Below, in pieces: positions 23,805 to 31,635 of a DNA stretch of 64,000 bases. The notes under the pieces were generated by a model, which was not told the origin of the DNA, searched no databases, and was given only the letters and a program-made list of their open reading frames with translations. The stretch spans positions 90,983 through 154,982 of the forward strand of contig JAITVK010000022.1 of assembly GCA_031285845.1 (NCBI GenBank), read 5' to 3'. The first letter of the stretch is position 1. Each line of letters opens with the position of its first letter. Made by a program: the position numbers and the translations under genes. This DNA comes from Propionibacteriaceae bacterium. Its GTDB lineage: Bacteria > Actinomycetota > Actinomycetes > Propionibacteriales > Propionibacteriaceae.

Positions 23805-25127
23805 ATGGATTCCTATGAGCAAGGACTCATCAAAGACATGGCAGGCCAGCTCGCGCGCGTTAAACGGACCAACAGAGTCAAGGGCCAGTACTACGAGGGT
23901 ACTCATGAGGTCGTTAATGTTGGGTTCAACGTTCCCGAGAAGATGCGCAGTCAGGCTCCGCACATTGGCTGGGCCGGGATCGTCGTCGACGCGCTGGAAG
24001 AGCGGATCCAGTTCCTCGGCTGGAACGATCCGTCCGGCAAGCTCGGTCTTGACCGAGTGTATGCCGTCAACCAGTTGAGTGTCGAGTCCGGCTTGGCGCA
24101 CTTCGATTCCTTCATCTACGGCACAGGGTTCGTCGAGGTGGGCTCTGGTGAGACCGAAACTGACCAGCCTCTGGTCAGCATTGAGTCTAGCCAGACTATG
24201 ACTGGTGTCTGGGATCATCGGATGCGCCGCCTGTCGGCGGCTCTGCGTCTCAATCCGACCGTCAAGGGAGAGCCGGATCGGGGGAGCCTCTTCTTGCCGG
24301 ATGAGACGATCTCCCTGGTCAAGGATGGCGGCCAATGGCGCGATGAGGAGCGCGACATTCACCGGCTGGGTGTCGTCCCGGTGGTGATGATGCCGAACCG
24401 GATATCGGCGTCGTCGCGGCTGGGTCACTCTGAGATCAGCCGACCGATCTGTGATCTAGTCGACGAAGCCGGCCGCGTCCTGCTCGCCATGGGGGTCAAT
24501 CGCGAGTTCTTCTCTGGACCTCAACGCGTCGTCATGGGGGCCACCCCGGACGATGTTGAGGGATGGAAAACGATCACCGCGGCATTGTGGACGATTGAAG
24601 CTGATGATGACGGTAATCTGCCCAAGATCGAGACTTTTCCGCAGGTCGAGGCTGGCCCTCACATCGAGCAGTTGAAGGCGCTGGCCACACAGACCGCCTC
24701 TGTGGCGGGCATCCCAGAGACCTACTTCGGGGTGTCGGCGACAGCGAACCCGTCCAGCGCTGATGCGATTCGTGCATCCGAGGTTCGGTTGATTAAGAAG
24801 GCTGAGCGCCGATGCCAGATGCTGGGCATGGCCTGGCTCAACGTCGCCAAACTCGTGTGCCTCGTCCGCGACGGCACGATCCCGCCGGGGTTCGCCGACG
24901 TGTCGTGTCGGTGGGCTGACCCGGCCACTCCGACCAGTGCGGCGAAGGCGGACGAGGCATCCAAACTGGTCGGCGCTGGAATCCTTCCTGCTAGTTCTCG
25001 AGTCACACTCGATCGTATCGGATTGTCTGACGCAGAACAGCAGCAGGTGGCAACGGACCGGGCGGTCAATCCCACGCTTGCTGACGTGATCGCCGCCAGT
25101 GCCACTCGTCAAACAAGTGAGGCCTAA
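23805..25127 (+). CDS. Portal protein (SPP1 gp6-like)
   Basis: 440 residues. DMAGQLARVKRTNRVKGQYY and VVDALEERIQFLGW at the start, FDSFIYGTGFVEVG, and the crown/stem region KALATQTASVAGIPETYFGV with SADAIRASEVRLIKKAERRC are typical of SPP1-type portals. It forms the dodecameric DNA gate at one capsid vertex. GGAGG is 11 bases before ATG. Confidence 0.92.
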   Translation: MDSYEQGLIKDMAGQLARVKRTNRVKGQYYEGTHEVVNVGFNVPEKMRSQAPHIGWAGIVVDALEERIQFLGWNDPSGKLGLDRVYAVNQLSVESGLAHFDSFIYGTGFVEVGSGETETDQPLVSIESSQTMTGVWDHRMRRLSAALRLNPTVKGEPDRGSLFLPDETISLVKDGGQWRDEERDIHRLGVVPVVMMPNRISASSRLGHSEISRPICDLVDEAGRVLLAMGVNREFFSGPQRVVMGATPDDVEGWKTITAALWTIEADDDGNLPKIETFPQVEAGPHIEQLKALATQTASVAGIPETYFGVSATANPSSADAIRASEVRLIKKAERRCQMLGMAWLNVAKLVCLVRDGTIPPGFADVSCRWADPATPTSAAKADEASKLVGAGILPASSRVTLDRIGLSDAEQQQVATDRAVNPTLADVIAASATRQTSEA

Positions 25128-25130
25128 ATT

Positions 25131-26447
25131 GTGGCCACAACATCGGAGGGTCGGCACCTCACCGATCAGCATCGACGTGCTCAGGCCGCGCTCGGCGCGA
25201 CCGTCGCCGGTCAAACTCTGGAGTGGACTCGTCTGATCAACCCCGGAGACATTCGCGGAAGCATCGATCCGTGGCTGGAACAGATGCTCGGGCTGCTGCT
25301 TCACGCCCACCAGCAGGGCACCGCTCTGGCTCGGGAATACTTGCGCCGGTACCGTGCCTGTGAATACGGTGACACGACTCTGCCGATCATCACACCCCGG
25401 TGGGATGTTAGTCAGGCTGTGGACTCGATTGTCTGGGCCCCGCGTCTAGCCCAAGCCACGGTCGCCCGGGAGCACGTCAAACCCGAGGAAGCGTGGAATC
25501 AGGTTGTCAGTGACTTGGTGGGTCGAGCGATGCGGGAGGCCCTCGCGCCCGGGCGGGAGACTGTCGCCCGCTCCGCTGAAGCCGTTGGGGGTCTGTGGCG
25601 GCGCGTCTCGGACGGAAACCCGTGTGCCTTCTGCGCCATACTCGTCACTCGTGGCCCGTCCTACTGGAGCAGACGAACGGCAATCACCCGAGGCTACAGT
25701 GGCCGCTCTTACCACTACTACTGTGGATGCACGGCTGAGGAATACCGGGGTGACCCGATGGACTGGGAACCCACGGTCCAGGAGCAACGTTACATCGATC
25801 TTTACGATCGGTCCCACCAACCAGAGATGACAGGGAAGCAGACAGTCGCCGCCATGCGCAAGAGCGGCCAAGGGATCATCAACGACGCCCGCAAACCTGA
25901 GACGCAAGCGGGTGCGACCGGCGGGAGACCGCTAAGACAGCCCGGAGCGTCCCCCCTTGGTTTCGAGGGAGACAAGGGCTGGAAGAGTCGCCAAGACGCT
26001 CTCGGTGTCGCACCACGGGTTATAGTGGGTGACCTACAACCGGGTGAAATCCAGTTTCTGGAACGCCTGCAAGCCATCAACCCTGACCTTCCGCTCTCCC
26101 AGCAAGTCGAGTGGTTGCCCTTGGGGGAGAGGGTCAACGGGCAACGACAGCCAAGCAATGACTTTGTGTGGATTGACCATGGTGGCATCGAAGTTGAGCT
26201 CAAGTCCCCGGTGAGGAACTCGCCTGGAAGCGTCATCCCTCGGATTTGGAAGGCAGTCAACACGGCGTGGGACCGTCACGAGTTTGTGAAGAGCAACTTC
26301 ATTGTCGACCTGGGTGAGCAGGAGTTCCCCGACGCCTTGCGAGAAGCTCTTGCGGCATACAACTTGACCAGAAGCGGGCCAGAAATCACCAGTGTCTTCG
26401 TCATGTGGCAAGGAAAGATTGAAGAAATCGCTCTGAAGCAAAGGTGA
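25131..26447 (+). CDS. MuF capsid-morphogenesis protein fused to a C-terminal nuclease-like toxin domain
   Basis: 438 residues from GTG 25131. Residues about 1-215 are the MuF-type head protein, ending in the cysteine motif CAFC (165-168), H195 and CGC (198-200). A linker follows (about 220-295). Residues about 300-438 match no structural role: PSNDFVWIDHGGIEVELKSP has a D-x(n)-E-x-K arrangement (D344 or D349, E356, K358) like PD-(D/E)XK or CdiA-type tRNA/DNA nucleases. Polymorphic toxin tails on MuF proteins are a known arrangement in temperate phages. This part is visibly lower in GC than the head domain. No immunity gene follows; the next CDS is the scaffold. Confidence 0.8.
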   Translation: MATTSEGRHLTDQHRRAQAALGATVAGQTLEWTRLINPGDIRGSIDPWLEQMLGLLLHAHQQGTALAREYLRRYRACEYGDTTLPIITPRWDVSQAVDSIVWAPRLAQATVAREHVKPEEAWNQVVSDLVGRAMREALAPGRETVARSAEAVGGLWRRVSDGNPCAFCAILVTRGPSYWSRRTAITRGYSGRSYHYYCGCTAEEYRGDPMDWEPTVQEQRYIDLYDRSHQPEMTGKQTVAAMRKSGQGIINDARKPETQAGATGGRPLRQPGASPLGFEGDKGWKSRQDALGVAPRVIVGDLQPGEIQFLERLQAINPDLPLSQQVEWLPLGERVNGQRQPSNDFVWIDHGGIEVELKSPVRNSPGSVIPRIWKAVNTAWDRHEFVKSNFIVDLGEQEFPDALREALAAYNLTRSGPEITSVFVMWQGKIEEIALKQR

Positions 26448-26492
26448 AGCGGGGCTAGTTCCTCCGCCATGCAGAGGGTCGTCCCGCTTCAC
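26444..26492 (+). repeat. Inverted repeat at the toxin stop codon
   Basis: GTGAAGCGGG (26444-26453, including the TGA stop) pairs perfectly with CCCGCTTCAC (26483-26492); CCTC/GAGG can pair in the loop. No T run. It may attenuate transcription or mark a recombination boundary of the toxin cassette. Confidence 0.5.
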
Positions 26493-26565
26493 GCTTCAGT
26501 TTACCTGAGTTCGCTCACCCGTGCGTTATCGGGGTTCACGTATTCCAACGGTAAGGAAGAAACCA

Positions 26566-27099
26566 ATGAGTGAGAACAACACCGCCCCTCAGGGAAAGGT
26601 GGCCAACACGGACTTGGCTGACCCTGTGGCACAAACCGACCCAACGACGCCACCGATCACGCCAGTGATCGTGCCGGAGCGGACGTTCACGCAAGCTGAT
26701 CTCGACCGGATCATCGCGAGCCGGATCGCGCCGCTTCAGGCGAAAGCTGGCGAGTACGACAAGCTTGTGGAATCCCAGAAGTCGCAAGAACAGAAGCAAG
26801 CTGAGGCCTTGGCAGCCATGCGAACCAAGGTGGCCAACTACGAGGCGGCTGAGGCGCGTCGTGAAGCCGCTCGATCAGCGAAACTGGAGCCCGAGTTCGC
26901 CGCATTGGTGACCGGATCGACTCCGGAGGAGATCGCCGAGTCTGTCAAGAACATTACCGCGGCTTATCAGGCTGCGACCAAGCCTCGGCGTCCGGCGCCG
27001 GATCCGCATCAAGGTCGTGGTACGACCACGCACAGTGGCGTGACCAGTGTCGGCCAGGCACGGGACAAGTTCTCACAGCGATTCAAGAAAAACAACTAA
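26566..27099 (+). CDS. Scaffolding protein
   Basis: 177 residues: Pro/Thr-rich start, then ERTFTQADLDRIIASRIAPL, a long Glu/Gln/Lys coiled coil (SQKSQEQKQAEALAAMRTKV) and a basic C-terminus RDKFSQRFKKN. Position before decoration and capsid genes and the coil-plus-basic-tail layout mark a scaffold that guides prohead assembly. Confidence 0.85.
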   Translation: MSENNTAPQGKVANTDLADPVAQTDPTTPPITPVIVPERTFTQADLDRIIASRIAPLQAKAGEYDKLVESQKSQEQKQAEALAAMRTKVANYEAAEARREAARSAKLEPEFAALVTGSTPEEIAESVKNITAAYQAATKPRRPAPDPHQGRGTTTHSGVTSVGQARDKFSQRFKKNN

Positions 27100-27116
27100 C
27101 CGAAAGGACCACTATC

Positions 27117-27557
27117 ATGGCTGACTTTTCAGTCACTCGTAAGGTGACGCCGGGCAACGGTGATTATCGCTGGCTTCGCTCGTCTCATGCGGACGGTCAC
27201 ACGATCGCCGTCGCGGTGCTGCGCTCGCTACTCAAGCCAGGCATCCACTACGACACCAACGGCATCATCCCGGCTGGCCTGCCCTTAGGCAAGCTCACCG
27301 GCCAAGCCGAATACGGCCCGTACGATCCGAATGCGACCGACGGACGCCAGTACCTCGCTGGGTTCGTGCTCGATCCTGAGCAGCTGCACGCGGACTTCAG
27401 TGGTGTGACCACCACGGTGGTCCAAGTCTCGATGATGGTCGAAGGCATCATCGACCCGGCCTACGTTCCCACCAAGCCCATCTTGACGAATCAGACCCCC
27501 ACGACCGGACAGTTCGTGTTCGTCGGCGTCGACTATGCGGCCCCCGCGACCGCGTGA
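27117..27557 (+). CDS. Head decoration protein (lambda D-like)
   Basis: 146 residues. GHTIAVAVLRSLLKPGIHYD and YDPNATDGRQYLAGFVL, with a beta-rich body, fit the gpD-type capsid-stabilising proteins that precede the major capsid gene. Confidence 0.78.
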   Translation: MADFSVTRKVTPGNGDYRWLRSSHADGHTIAVAVLRSLLKPGIHYDTNGIIPAGLPLGKLTGQAEYGPYDPNATDGRQYLAGFVLDPEQLHADFSGVTTTVVQVSMMVEGIIDPAYVPTKPILTNQTPTTGQFVFVGVDYAAPATA

Positions 27558-27570
27558 GAAGGAGTAAATC

Positions 27571-28635
27571 ATGTCCATCAACACTGACTACAAGACTGCG
27601 GTCGAGCTGACCGGTGCCGCCCAGGCCGCCGCCGAAGCGTTCGAGTCCTCGATGCCGCTGACCCAGTGGCTACCACCGAAGCAGAACCCGACTCTCATGT
27701 ACGAGTTCGACGCATCTGATACCACGTCGGTTGATGTGGCGCAGTACCGAGCGTTCGACACTCCCGCGCCCTACGGGTTGCTGGGTCCGAAGATCACCAA
27801 GGAGGGCAAGCTGCCCCCGATCTCACGGAAGCTGCCCGTGTCGGAATACACCCAGTTGCAGTGGGCCGACAAGCTTGACCAGCTCGGCACCCTGCTGGAG
27901 GAGTACGCGGCCAAGCTCGGCGTTGGGATCGCCGCCCGGTTGGAGATCGCCCGCGTCGAAGCCGTCACCACCGGTCGAGTGACGCTGGACGAGAACGGCA
28001 TTCGTGCGACCATCGACTACGGTCGTGATCCAGCATTGACGCTCCCATTGCCGGCCAAGACGAAACGGTGGAACACTGCGGGTGCTCTACCGGTTGACGA
28101 TCTGATCAGGTGGCGCGACCAAGTGAAGAAGACGTCCCACGGTAGCCTTCCGACCACGATCATGCTGTCCAACGCGGTCATGAACACCCTGGCGCAGAAC
28201 GCCCAGATCATCGCCTACGCGCTCGGTCGTACCGACAACCTACCTGGACGGGTCTCCGCTCAGCATGTCCGTGACGTCCTCGCTGGGTATGCGGGTATCG
28301 GGAATGTGATCATCGCGGACGATGCCTACTCTGGCTTCAACTTCGGCCGGAGTGTGTGGCCCGACGGCACTGTCGTGCTTCTGCCTCCCACCGGTGTGAT
28401 CAACATTGACGGTCAAGGCCTCGGATCTACGTCCTACGGCGTGACTGCCGAAGCGATCCAGCCGGACTACGGCATCGCTGCAAACGAACAGGCCGGGATT
28501 TTCGCCGCCGCGTTCGGTCACCCCGATCCGGAAGGCCTCGACGTGCTGGCCTCCGCAGTGGCGCTGCCCCTGCTCCAGCGCGCCAACACCACTTTGGGTG
28601 CGCAGGTCATCACCACTGAGGAAGACAACGACTGA
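27571..28635 (+). CDS. Major capsid protein (phage_cap_E type)
   Basis: 354 residues. MPLTQWLPPKQNPTLMYEFD, EGKLPPISRKLPVSEYTQLQ, and VIIADDAYSGFNFGRSVWP with a C-terminal TSYGVTAEAIQPDYGI are conserved in the capsid E family, an HK97-fold shell protein. Good RBS (AGAAGGAG). Confidence 0.9.
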   Translation: MSINTDYKTAVELTGAAQAAAEAFESSMPLTQWLPPKQNPTLMYEFDASDTTSVDVAQYRAFDTPAPYGLLGPKITKEGKLPPISRKLPVSEYTQLQWADKLDQLGTLLEEYAAKLGVGIAARLEIARVEAVTTGRVTLDENGIRATIDYGRDPALTLPLPAKTKRWNTAGALPVDDLIRWRDQVKKTSHGSLPTTIMLSNAVMNTLAQNAQIIAYALGRTDNLPGRVSAQHVRDVLAGYAGIGNVIIADDAYSGFNFGRSVWPDGTVVLLPPTGVINIDGQGLGSTSYGVTAEAIQPDYGIAANEQAGIFAAAFGHPDPEGLDVLASAVALPLLQRANTTLGAQVITTEEDND

Positions 28636-28640
28636 CCAAC

Positions 28641-28673
28641 CCGGTGGGGAGAGCCAGGTTCTCTCCCCACCGG
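28641..28673 (+). terminator. 13-bp perfect hairpin after the capsid gene
   Basis: CCGGTGGGGAGAG and CTCTCCCCACCGG pair fully around CCAGGTT. There is no T run, so it more likely stabilises the 3' end of capsid mRNA or partly attenuates than fully terminates. Confidence 0.6.
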
Positions 28674-28696
28674 TCTCTTCAGCGGAAAGAGGCACC

Positions 28697-29104
28697 ATGA
28701 GCCGCATCATCACCGTGGACGACCTCCTGGTGTTCTCACCCGATCTTGACCTGAAACAGGGTCAGGCGATGATTGATGACGGTGTCGCGCAGGCCATGCT
28801 CGTCGCCCCATGCCTCGCCGATGAGGGCCGACTCACTGCTACCCAAACCGCCCAACTGAGGTCGATTCTGCGCGGAGCGATCCTCCGCTGGGTTGACCGT
28901 GGTGCGACTGGCGTGACCACCACCTCCACCACGGATGTCTTCGGTCCATACAGCACTCAACAATCCACCACGGTGGACAACACCCAGCAGCGCCGTGGCA
29001 TGTTCTTGCCCTCCGAGCTTGACCTGCTGCGCTCGATCTGTCGAGGTCGACGCCGGTCAGGAACCGTCGACACCACTGCGGACGCTCGTCGACAGGGGCG
29101 GTGA
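28697..29104 (+). CDS. Head-tail connector/adaptor
   Basis: 135 residues: IITVDDLLVFSPDLDLKQGQ, a helical middle with LRSILRGAILRWVDRG, and C-terminal MFLPSELDLLRSICRGRR. Position directly after the capsid gene and size fit the gp6/gp15-type adaptor. Confidence 0.72.
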   Translation: MSRIITVDDLLVFSPDLDLKQGQAMIDDGVAQAMLVAPCLADEGRLTATQTAQLRSILRGAILRWVDRGATGVTTTSTTDVFGPYSTQQSTTVDNTQQRRGMFLPSELDLLRSICRGRRRSGTVDTTADARRQGR

Positions 29105-29439
29105 TGATTCCACCCCGCCGCACCGTCCTCTACTGTGCTTACGCTCCTCAGGGGCGTGACAGTCATGGCACGCCCATCGACGCGTGGGGCGTATCCGAAC
29201 AGGTCAGTGTCTACGCCTGGGCACCCGCAGCCACCAGTCAGCCGATTATCGGCAACCGTCGGCCCGTGACCATCGACGTGGACCTCCTGGTGCCACTGCC
29301 CATCCCCAATGCCCCTCGCAGCCACTGGATATTGCAGGGCCAGACCTTCGAACAGGTCGGCGAAGTGGAGGACTTCACCACCGGGCCGCGCCCTGGCTCG
29401 CCTGGCGGACGCATCAAACTTCGGAAAGTGACGGGCTGA
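29101..29439 (+). CDS. Head closure (stopper) protein
   Basis: 112 residues from GTG 29101 in a GTGA overlap; ATG 29104 is possible. Beta-rich: IDVDLLVPLPIPNAPRSHWI then GQTFEQVGEVEDFTTGPRP, a pattern of small stopper proteins. Confidence 0.68.
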   Translation: MMIPPRRTVLYCAYAPQGRDSHGTPIDAWGVSEQVSVYAWAPAATSQPIIGNRRPVTIDVDLLVPLPIPNAPRSHWILQGQTFEQVGEVEDFTTGPRPGSPGGRIKLRKVTG

Positions 29440-29442
29440 CCT

Positions 29443-29709
29443 GTGGGTAAACGTGGCGGCACCACCAGACTGCCCAACAAGGGCCGGATCGAATGGGAGT
29501 TGGAGTGGGAAGCCAAAGCCGGAGATGCCCAACAAGCCGTCGAGAGCCTCGCCGCCGACATCGCCCAACGCTGCGGACCCGGCTATGTCGCTGAAGAAGC
29601 CCGAATCATCAAAGGTCCGAAAGGCCCGCGTGCCATGGCTGGTGTCGTCGTTCTCGGTGAGGCGATCCGCAACGAAGCCCGCAATCATACTCTCGCCAAC
29701 ATCGCGTAA
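29443..29709 (+). CDS. Connector-region protein (HK97 gp10-like, tentative)
   Basis: 88 residues from GTG 29443. Lys/Arg-rich start, helical QQAVESLAADIAQRCGPGYV and IRNEARNHTLANIA end. Short for gp10-type proteins but in the right place. Confidence 0.6.
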   Translation: MGKRGGTTRLPNKGRIEWELEWEAKAGDAQQAVESLAADIAQRCGPGYVAEEARIIKGPKGPRAMAGVVVLGEAIRNEARNHTLANIA

Positions 29710-29718
29710 GGAGCCACC

Positions 29719-30081
29719 ATGTGGGCTGACGTCGAAAAGCTCACCATCGACTACCTCAACAGCGCCAACCTCGGTGTGCCTATCGCCACCACCGTCCCGG
29801 CAAGCGACCGACCGTCACGGTTCGTCCGTCTCCAATCCGGGGGATCCAGACGCCGCACCATCGTGCATCGCGACACCCGTGTCACTGTCGAATGCTGGTC
29901 ATCGCTCAACGAAGAAGACGCCTCCCACTTGGCCGAACTCGTCTACCAGACACTCGATGACTGGGACCTGGTTCCACCCTTCGACGGCTGGCAAGCCGGA
30001 CCCTACCCACAACCTGATCCTGACACCGGCACACCCCGGTATGTCATGACCGTCATCATCCGACACCGAATGGAGGACTAA
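29719..30081 (+). CDS. Tail terminator (completion) protein
   Basis: 120 residues. TVPASDRPSRFVRLQSGGS, TRVTVECWSSLNEEDASHLA, YVMTVIIRHRMED match the gpU-like tail terminators that cap the tail tube at the head end. Confidence 0.75.
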   Translation: MWADVEKLTIDYLNSANLGVPIATTVPASDRPSRFVRLQSGGSRRRTIVHRDTRVTVECWSSLNEEDASHLAELVYQTLDDWDLVPPFDGWQAGPYPQPDPDTGTPRYVMTVIIRHRMED

Positions 30082-30083
30082 CA

Positions 30084-30239
30084 ATGACCATCAAACATCC
30101 CCTGACGGGCAGGACCCGAACCGTCCCCGATCAGCAAGCCCAAGAGTGGCTCGCACTGGGCTGGATCGAAGTCCCGGCCACCCCACCCCTCGGTCAGGAC
30201 ACCCCTGACACCACCACAACCAAGAAGGAGTCGAAGTGA
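30084..30239 (+). CDS. 51-residue hypothetical protein in the tail module
   Basis: MTIKHPLTGRTRTVPDQQAQ then EWLALGWIEVPATPP and a Thr-rich tail. A short protein of this type, ending in a Pro/Thr tail, is common just before the major tail protein. Its 3' codons include AAGGAG, the RBS for the next gene. Confidence 0.7.
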   Translation: MTIKHPLTGRTRTVPDQQAQEWLALGWIEVPATPPLGQDTPDTTTTKKESK

Positions 30240-30817
30240 GCAGCAAACAGAGAGTCATGGCCGGCAAGCCGAAGGTCGGCGGTGCGGTCTTTCGGGCCCC
30301 GCTCGGCACTGCGCTTCCCACCAGTGCCCGCACTCCGCTACCTGACACCTATATCGAACTAGGCTATGTGTCCGCCGATGGCTGGTCACGCAAGGTCGAC
30401 AAAGCCTACGAAGCGGTCAACGCGTGGGGTGGCGACGAGGTCTCGAAATCACGCACTGAACACAGTGTCGGCTTCTCCATGGACTTGATCGAGAACCTCA
30501 ACGCCGCAACCCAGACGGCGAAGTGGGGAACCGCCGCCGTGAAAGTGACGCCGGCCACCACCGACCACGGCAACCTGACCACCGTCACATACGATGGCGA
30601 CGACACCGGACCTGCGGTGTGGGTGTTCGACATGGAAGACCAAGGCAAACTCCACCGGACCGTGTTCCCCAATGCGATCGACACCACAGAGAGCTTCGAA
30701 CAGACGTTCTCTGACTCCGACGTCGTCGCGCTTCCGTTCGACATGTCCGCCTACCGGGACGACACTGGCACCTACTTCATCGACTACACCGATGACGGTG
30801 CGACGAAGGCCGCCTGA
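30236..30817 (+). CDS. Major tail (tube) protein
   Basis: 193 residues from GTG 30236. DTYIELGYVSADGWSRKVDK, WGGDEVSKSRTEHSVGFSMD and AVWVFDMEDQGKLHRTVFPN follow the gpV-like tail tube pattern. Overlaps the preceding small gene. Confidence 0.85.
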   Translation: MSSKQRVMAGKPKVGGAVFRAPLGTALPTSARTPLPDTYIELGYVSADGWSRKVDKAYEAVNAWGGDEVSKSRTEHSVGFSMDLIENLNAATQTAKWGTAAVKVTPATTDHGNLTTVTYDGDDTGPAVWVFDMEDQGKLHRTVFPNAIDTTESFEQTFSDSDVVALPFDMSAYRDDTGTYFIDYTDDGATKAA

Positions 30818-30819
30818 CC

Positions 30820-31230
30820 ATGAGCAAACGCAAACACAAGCACACCGTCGTCCAGCCTGCACCAGTCCAACCGGTCAACCACGTTCTGCGACCGCAGGAC
30901 CACCAGCACCCCGCGGGTGACGGCCCGACACGTATCAGAGTGCACGGGCTGGATCTGACGGTTGATGGTGCTGCGCTGGACGATGTTGAGCTGTTCGACA
31001 TGCTCAACGAGTTCGGCTCCGACACTGCGACGAGCATGATGCTGGTCCCACGCATGATCCGTGCCCTGTTCGGCACCCAAACCAGTCAGGTCATGGACCA
31101 GCTGCGCGACCCGGACACCCAACGGGTGACCTTCGAGTCGGCCAGTGAGTTCCTCGCCGAGGCGATGGTGGCCCTGGACCCAAACTCACCACGCTCGCCG
31201 TCCTCACTGGCCGGTACGGCGGGCCGCTGA
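30820..31230 (+). CDS. Tail assembly chaperone, short form (gpG-like)
   Basis: 136 residues. TRIRVHGLDLTVDGAALDDV and ATSMMLVPRMIRALFGTQ fit the chaperone family placed between tube and tape measure. Carries the slippery CCCAAAC at 31179-31185 that gives the longer product. Confidence 0.8.
   Translation: MSKRKHKHTVVQPAPVQPVNHVLRPQDHQHPAGDGPTRIRVHGLDLTVDGAALDDVELFDMLNEFGSDTATSMMLVPRMIRALFGTQTSQVMDQLRDPDTQRVTFESASEFLAEAMVALDPNSPRSPSSLAGTAGR
31179..31185 (+). promoter_or_regulatory. Programmed -1 frameshift site CCCAAAC
   Basis: In the zero frame it reads C CCA AAC, the X XXY YYZ form. Shifting back one base joins the short chaperone to the frame that runs to 31604. Location in the gpG/gpGT pair matches the classic lambda-type arrangement. 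Confidence 0.85.
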
Positions 31231-31604
31231 CCGCTGACTTTCAGCGTTACTATCACGGCACTCCCCGGCGGCTCATCGCCGCCGGGGTGGGTTTGCGGGA
31301 CGTGGCAGCTATGGCCGTGTGGCTGCCACGAGACTCGGCCACGATGATGAGTGTTCAACCGCCCACCGAACATGACCTGTGGTACGACTACCGGTTCGGT
31401 GGGGGTCCTCTCGTGGCGTTGGCCGCCAGCCAAGTCGACGCTCTGATCGGCGCAAACTGGCAACGCGCGGGCAGAAAAACGGGAAAACCCAAACCCATCA
31501 AACGTCCCCAGCTACCCCACACTCACACCGGGACAGCCGGGCGCGACATCGACGACTTCCGATCCTGGTACGCCGACCAACCCGGAGGCCGACCCCTCAC
31601 CTAA
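31185..31604 (+). CDS. Frameshift extension of tail assembly chaperone (gpGT-like)
   Basis: 139 residues in the -1 frame: LTTLAVLTGRYGGPLTADFQ, RYYHGTPRRLIAAGVGLRDV, HDLWYDYRFGGGPL and a basic tail KTGKPKPIKRP. The joined protein would be about 261 residues (30820-31185 then 31185-31604). It is unlikely to be made alone, since it has no RBS. Confidence 0.8.
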   Translation, partial: LTTLAVLTGRYGGPLTADFQRYYHGTPRRLIAAGVGLRDVAAMAVWLPRDSATMMSVQPPTEHDLWYDYRFGGGPLVALAASQVDALIGANWQRAGRKTGKPKPIKRPQLPHTHTGTAGRDIDDFRSWYADQPGGRPLT

Positions 31605-31635
31605 CTCGTGATCGGCGTAGACGGAAGGAGAGCCC

